NCBI GenBank assembly: GCA_023150845.1
Contig: JAKLKD010000033.1
Coordinates: forward strand, 1 to 38,502
Length of the DNA stretch: 38,502 bases
Reading direction: 5' to 3'
From: Myxococcota bacterium
Lineage (GTDB): Bacteria > Myxococcota_A > UBA796 > CAJQPC01
The notes beneath the pieces were generated by a model. The model saw only the letters and a program-made list of their open reading frames with translations, had not been told where the DNA came from and ran no database searches. Below, piece after piece: positions 34,606 through 38,502 of the stretch. Made by a program: the position numbers and the translations under genes. Position 1 is the first letter of the stretch; the number at the start of each line of letters is the position of its first letter.

Positions 34606-37600
34606 GGGCGGCGCCCCTCAGCCACTAGACGTTTCCGCTCCAAGAAGTTCGTGTACGCGACAAATGCGGGATTGTCGTTGTACGGAGCGAGCAGCTTATC
34701 CAGACGCGCCTTCACACGCGCTAGCTCCTCAGGCTCAGCCTGGGACACCCGTTCTAGGAGCTCAAAATACTCCGCCGCGACCCGCTCAGCCTCAGCACGG
34801 CGCTGACTCCGCTGCGGCACCGGTACCCCCATGATGTGCTCGGCGATGTCCTCGGGGCTCTCATCGGCGTAGGGTTCATACTCGGAGACGTTGGGGTCCA
34901 GATTGACGAGCTGGCCCGGCTCCAAAGACTGGATGATGAACGGCGAGTGGGTGGTCGTGATGATTTGGATGCGTGGGAACGCCGCGCGCAGGTCGGCCCG
35001 CACATGCCGCTGCCACTTGGGGTGGAGGTGGAGGTCAATCTCGTCGATGAGCACGACGCCTTCAGCCAAGGCCGGGGCACGCTCGCCGAGCTGGGGGTTG
35101 AGCACGGAGGCGCGCCAGGCGATGTCGGCGACGAGCGCGACGATGTTTCGCACGCCGTCGGAGAGCTGGGCGAAGGGCAGGCGGTCGCCGTCTGCTTTGG
35201 TGAGGACGAGGCTCTCCGTCTCGATGTCATAGAAGAAGTCCGTCGTGCCCTCAACACAGCGGAGGACCGCGTCGCGGATCGCGCGGAGCTGGGGCACGGG
35301 CCTCTTCTGCTGGAGCTCGGCGAAGGTGAAGTCCCGCACCCATGAGAGGAGCTGCTGGTGCGTTGAGGCGGCGACGAGGCAGTCCCGATAGCCCTCTAAG
35401 CGGTCACCCGCTTTGCGTGGCTGAGGGTTGAGGTCGGGCGGCCAGAGGCGCTGGGTGCCGTAATACGCCAGGACGGGCAAGGGGCGCGCGGGCCAGCGGA
35501 GCAGCTCTTGGGCGATGCCCTGGGTGATCACGGTGAGCCCCTCGGCGCCCTCCTCTGACGCCGACGCGCCCGCGCCGTCCACCTGCCGGGACCACCGGAG
35601 CGCCTTGCCTTGAAGCGTCCCCTCCAAGTTGATGCTCATCGGGAAGACTGGATGCCGAAACGTGCGCTCCCCTGCGACCTGGGTGACGTGGCGAACGTCC
35701 TCCTGCCGCAGTGGCAGGGCGGCCGAGGCGCCGAGCCCAGGCAACATGGCCTCTAAGCCCTTGGCGATGGCCTCAAGCCACGCCGTCTTGCCTTTGCCGT
35801 TCTCGCCAATGATCACCGTGGTGTCGCTCAGCGGCTTTGACGCCTCCACGATGTTGCGGAAGTTGGTCGCGCTCACCTTCGCCAAGCTCAGCATCGGCGG
35901 ACGAGGGGGGAGCGCGTCCTCGTGGTTGAAGCGAAGAAGGTGCGTTGGGGTCTCCAGCTCGACCCGCTCACTCTCCAGGATCAGTCGCGCGGCGATGCCA
36001 TTGACGTAGCCAGGGCCTTGGCCCCAGCGTTCAAGGCAGTCGGCCCAGAGCTCGTCGGCCTCGGGTGAGGCGAAGTAGGCCGTGATGGCGTCAAAGTAAG
36101 CTTTGTCGATGGCGTCGTGCCAATTCTCCATCGCCTGAACCAGCGCAGCCATCCTCAAGTTGAGGTACTCGACCTCTTGGGCGCCGACTCGGCCGTCCAC
36201 CGTGGCGGTGATGGGACCGAGGACCGCCCCGATGTAGTCCACTCGCGACTGCTCCCACCCTTCCCACTCGAGCTTGTTGAGCACCTTCGCTAGGTCAAGC
36301 TTGTGGTAGCGCCCACGACGACGGATCGTCGCGTGGATGTGTGACCAATGCTCAACCCAGGGCCTGCCTCGCAGGATGTACTCCCCCAGTTCGTTGAGGG
36401 GGCGGAACGTGGCATACGCACGAAGCACGCCAACATGCGCCTCCCAAGCCCACCACAGCCGCATGTCAATCTCACGGCGCAAGGCCGCGCTCTCAACATC
36501 CGCGAGCACTTCGAGCCCCTGCTCCGCCTGCCCAATCGCCTCTTGCAGCCGCCCCGCCCTCCGCGACCGCTCCTCGTCCACCATCCCGCCGAGGGCGCCC
36601 CGCAGGGCCTCGTGCTCCCGGCGCACGTCGATGGCGAGGACTCGCTCCTCTGAGATGACGCCGTCAAGCTCCTCCCGTCTTAGATGCTTGGCGCAGGTGT
36701 CGATCCGCGCGAAACGGTGGTCTTCCGCCTCGGCGCCCGTCGTCTCCTCCCGCTTGTCTACGAGGAGGAGTCGCAGCCCTCGCCCCTCCCAACGTCGCGC
36801 CTGGGCCTTCAGCAGCTTCAGCACCTCCAGCGCCACGCCGTCCGGCGCGGCGGTGTAGTCGGCGCAGACGACCAACATCACCGAGGGATCGTCCATCAGC
36901 CCCATGAGGTCGGGCCGCGCGGTGAGCATCCGCTGGGTGTTCGTGGGCTCTAAGCCTTGGGTGTCGATCACCGCGTCGATCCCCAAGACCCCCGCCCGGC
37001 TCTGCGGCACGCTCAGCGTGGTCACGGCGGGGGCTGGGGCGTCGGCCAGGGTGCCCTTCATCAGCCCCGCGAGGGTGCTCTTGAGCTCGGTGAGCCCGGC
37101 CTCATCGTCGGGGAAACGCCGCTCATACGGCGCTGACCGTGTGTTGAGGTCCACCCGCGCCTTGAGGGCGACGACGGCGTCTTGTAAGGTCTCCTCCGCC
37201 GTCACCCATGTCTTCAGCAGGTCCCGAGCGTCCCGCTTGCTGAGGTCACCGCCGGTCAACCACATGCGCAGGAGGTCGTAGAGCTCCTCCCCGGCGCCGC
37301 CGCCGCCCGACGCCGCGCCCTCCTTGGGGGGCCGCCGCGCCGCGCGCCAGGTGTCCTCGACCAAGAAGGTCAGCTCCTGGGCGAGGCGCTCGGCGGGCAC
37401 CGGCTCAACCCGCAGGACGAGCTGCGTCTCTTGGGCGTCGACCTTCACGCGAAGCTCACCCAAGGTCGTGTTGCCGTCGCCGATGGGCAAGACCGACCAT
37501 CGCCTTGGGCTGCCTTGCGCGGGCCCGATGTGCAGGCCCATGGCGGCGGCGATGAGCGAGCTCTTGCCCATGCCGATCTGGCCGATGAACCCGAGGCGCA

Positions 37601-37775
37601 GCGGCGCGCGCCACGCCCGCTCGGTGTGCTCGACCAGCTTTCGCCACGCGGCCAGGGTGTCGCGCCGGGACTCGTCCAGCTCAGGGCTGGCCGCGAGGGT
37701 CGTCATCCGCTCATAGAGCGCGTGAAGCCGCTCATCCAGCGAGCCAGGGGACGCCACTTCAGACGACGTTGCCAT
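34602..37775 (-). CDS. Fusion of GTPase-like P-loop module and PtuA/AAA_21-type ATPase
   Basis: This is a 1057-residue protein with two P-loop units. Unit one (~1-560) has GQIGMGKSS (65-73), a TT pair in LPIGDGNTTLGEL, and DTQG (271-274) as a G3-like motif. A later VDKRE (339-343) sits where NKxD would be but does not match it. It looks like a dynamin-like or large GTPase head with helical regions after it. Unit two (~630-1057) is an ABC/RecF-type ATPase: Walker A GENGKGKT (657-664), signature LSDGV (871-875), Walker B VLIDEID with Asp911 and Glu912, and switch His943 (TTTHSPF). Known PtuA proteins carry only the second unit. The GTGA overlap with the HNH gene fixes the pairing. The start is ATG 37775, with a weak ribosome site. 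Confidence 0.87.
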   Translation of the reverse strand: MATSSEVASPGSLDERLHALYERMTTLAASPELDESRRDTLAAWRKLVEHTERAWRAPLRLGFIGQIGMGKSSLIAAAMGLHIGPAQGSPRRWSVLPIGDGNTTLGELRVKVDAQETQLVLRVEPVPAERLAQELTFLVEDTWRAARRPPKEGAASGGGGAGEELYDLLRMWLTGGDLSKRDARDLLKTWVTAEETLQDAVVALKARVDLNTRSAPYERRFPDDEAGLTELKSTLAGLMKGTLADAPAPAVTTLSVPQSRAGVLGIDAVIDTQGLEPTNTQRMLTARPDLMGLMDDPSVMLVVCADYTAAPDGVALEVLKLLKAQARRWEGRGLRLLLVDKREETTGAEAEDHRFARIDTCAKHLRREELDGVISEERVLAIDVRREHEALRGALGGMVDEERSRRAGRLQEAIGQAEQGLEVLADVESAALRREIDMRLWWAWEAHVGVLRAYATFRPLNELGEYILRGRPWVEHWSHIHATIRRRGRYHKLDLAKVLNKLEWEGWEQSRVDYIGAVLGPITATVDGRVGAQEVEYLNLRMAALVQAMENWHDAIDKAYFDAITAYFASPEADELWADCLERWGQGPGYVNGIAARLILESERVELETPTHLLRFNHEDALPPRPPMLSLAKVSATNFRNIVEASKPLSDTTVIIGENGKGKTAWLEAIAKGLEAMLPGLGASAALPLRQEDVRHVTQVAGERTFRHPVFPMSINLEGTLQGKALRWSRQVDGAGASASEEGAEGLTVITQGIAQELLRWPARPLPVLAYYGTQRLWPPDLNPQPRKAGDRLEGYRDCLVAASTHQQLLSWVRDFTFAELQQKRPVPQLRAIRDAVLRCVEGTTDFFYDIETESLVLTKADGDRLPFAQLSDGVRNIVALVADIAWRASVLNPQLGERAPALAEGVVLIDEIDLHLHPKWQRHVRADLRAAFPRIQIITTTHSPFIIQSLEPGQLVNLDPNVSEYEPYADESPEDIAEHIMGVPVPQRSQRRAEAERVAAEYFELLERVSQAEPEELARVKARLDKLLAPYNDNPAFVAYTNFLERKRLVAEGRRP

Positions 37776-37802
37776 ACACCACCACCACGCCAGCGCGCCG
37801 AG

Positions 37803-37815
37803 TCAGGGCCCCTGA
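37803..37815. promoter_or_regulatory. 13-base palindrome upstream of the fused ATPase gene
   Basis: TCAGGG-C-CCCTGA is a perfect inverted repeat with a single central base. It sits 28-40 bases before the ATPase start, in the 71-base gap after the 207-residue protein gene. The position suits an operator, but one site in GC-rich DNA could be chance. Confidence 0.25.
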
Positions 37816-37846
37816 TCCTAACCCGTCCCTCTCCCCCTAGCCCCCC

Positions 37847-38470
37847 TCACCCCAGATCCGGCGCCAGCCGCCCGAGCTCGTCGCCCAAGACGAGCTTGGC
37901 GTGCTTCACCAGCCGCGACCATGCGTCGTCGAACGCCGTGTTCGCCGCCTGCAGCCGCGCCGAGCAGGCGGCCTGGTGGGCCTCGGCCTGGGCGCGGCGG
38001 GCCAGGGCCTCGGCGAGGTCTTGCACCGCGGCGCGGAGCTCGGCCACGAGGGCGACGTTGATCTCCAAGGACGCGCCGCCGTCGAGGCGCCGCAAGAAGT
38101 CCTGGAGCGCCTGGACCTCTTCAGCGTAGGGCAGGCGGCAGAGCGCGCCGTAGCCGCGGTCGCCCCACAAGGAGTTGAGCGCGCGCACGCCCTCTTTGCC
38201 GTGGTTGACATCCACCCAGACGTGGACGCGGTGGACCACGTCGTCCACGCGCCCGTCCTTGGCCACCACATTGGCGTGCTCGGCCTCCGTGGCCACGGTC
38301 GCCGCGCGGTGGGCGGCGAGCGCCGCCGACTGCTCGGCGTCCGCCGGGGCGAAGAGGCGGTCATAGGTGCCGCGCAGCTCAGGGTCGGCCTCGGCGCTGC
38401 CGAAGTAGAGCCGGGCGGACTCGGAGATCGTCGAGCGGTCTGCGTTCGATTCGGGGCGATAACGGGCCAT
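37847..38470 (-). CDS. Helical protein of unknown function upstream of the Septu-like pair
   Basis: This is a 207-residue protein predicted mostly alpha-helical, with a long Ala/Glu/Arg-rich coiled-coil-like stretch at ~130-190. It has no signal peptide, membrane segment or catalytic motif that I recognise. An N-terminal segment (RYRPESNADRSTISESARLYFGS) and VHRVHVWVDVNHGKEGVRALN in the middle look the most structured. The start is ATG 38470, with GGAG and AGAGG just upstream; TTG 38497 is less likely. It is on the same strand as the ATPase, 71 bases away, and may be a third component (sensor, adaptor or regulator) or an unrelated neighbour. Confidence 0.7.
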   Translation of the reverse strand: MARYRPESNADRSTISESARLYFGSAEADPELRGTYDRLFAPADAEQSAALAAHRAATVATEAEHANVVAKDGRVDDVVHRVHVWVDVNHGKEGVRALNSLWGDRGYGALCRLPYAEEVQALQDFLRRLDGGASLEINVALVAELRAAVQDLAEALARRAQAEAHQAACSARLQAANTAFDDAWSRLVKHAKLVLGDELGRLAPDLG

Positions 38471-38502
38471 GATCCTCTCCAGCACGAGAACATCCAAATA
38501 AT

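Noticed and set aside
31017-38470. WD40/STAS/HExxH genes as part of the Septu-like operon
   Set aside because: They are on the opposite strand and converge with the HNH gene, so they are a separate transcription unit.

Overview
This 38.5 kb window is high-GC chromosomal DNA from a Gram-negative bacterium, most likely a myxobacterium-like member of the former Deltaproteobacteria (Myxococcota or a relative). The signs are outer-membrane OmpA and lipoprotein genes, thrombospondin type 3 (TSP3) calcium repeats, a MYXO-CTERM-like sorting tripartite, 'DDVWAVG..WDG' propeller repeats, a paired GH57 glycogen cluster, and FHA-GGDEF and histidine-kinase signalling. Genes are packed tightly: no gap between genes reaches 300 bases. 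I found no tRNA, rRNA, CRISPR array or insertion sequence.

Layout. 1-2579: the end of an unknown Pro-rich protein, a secreted subtilase and a NUDT19-like Nudix hydrolase. 2724-6383: a 1219-residue surface protein that joins a TSP3/sorting-signal protein to an OmpA-family outer-membrane protein. 6549-11236: a signalling run of FHA-GGDEF cyclase, membrane histidine kinase and OmpR-type regulator, then a CPBP membrane protease. 11230-14633: a lipoprotein fusing a beta-propeller to a vanadium-haloperoxidase-type domain, and a small lipoprotein. 14649-17534: a degenerate biotin-carboxylase-like protein, an enoyl-CoA hydratase-family protein and a DUF2520-type Rossmann protein. 17606-21309: a 61-residue protein, a two-TM membrane protein, ribosomal protein L28, a PlsB-like acyltransferase and an unknown exported protein. 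21459-23447: a membrane protein with a sulfatase fold that has lost its catalytic residue.

23458-30894 is a minus-strand glycogen/alpha-glucan cluster: GH57 amylase family, GH57 branching enzyme, GalT-like nucleotidylyltransferase, lipoprotein hydrolase and glycogen synthase. The order suggests making, branching and trimming alpha-1,4-glucan, with the GalT-like protein perhaps acting on a sugar nucleotide. 31017-33902 is a coupled plus-strand set: WD40-like propeller, STAS-like domain and an HExxH membrane protein.

The best candidate for an undescribed system is the minus-strand operon at 33841-38470. A 207-residue helical protein is followed by a 1057-residue protein that joins an N-terminal GTPase-like P-loop module to a PtuA/AAA_21-type ATPase. 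This is translationally coupled (GTGA) to a PtuB-like HNH nuclease. It resembles the Septu anti-phage system, with an added N-terminal NTPase and possibly a third component. The DNA of this operon looks somewhat less GC-extreme than its neighbours, which would fit acquisition.

A smaller recurring theme is that stop codons sit in a TGAGCC context. Where two genes converge, or lie end to end, this makes short palindromes (CTGAGCC...GGCTCAG) that contain the stop codons.
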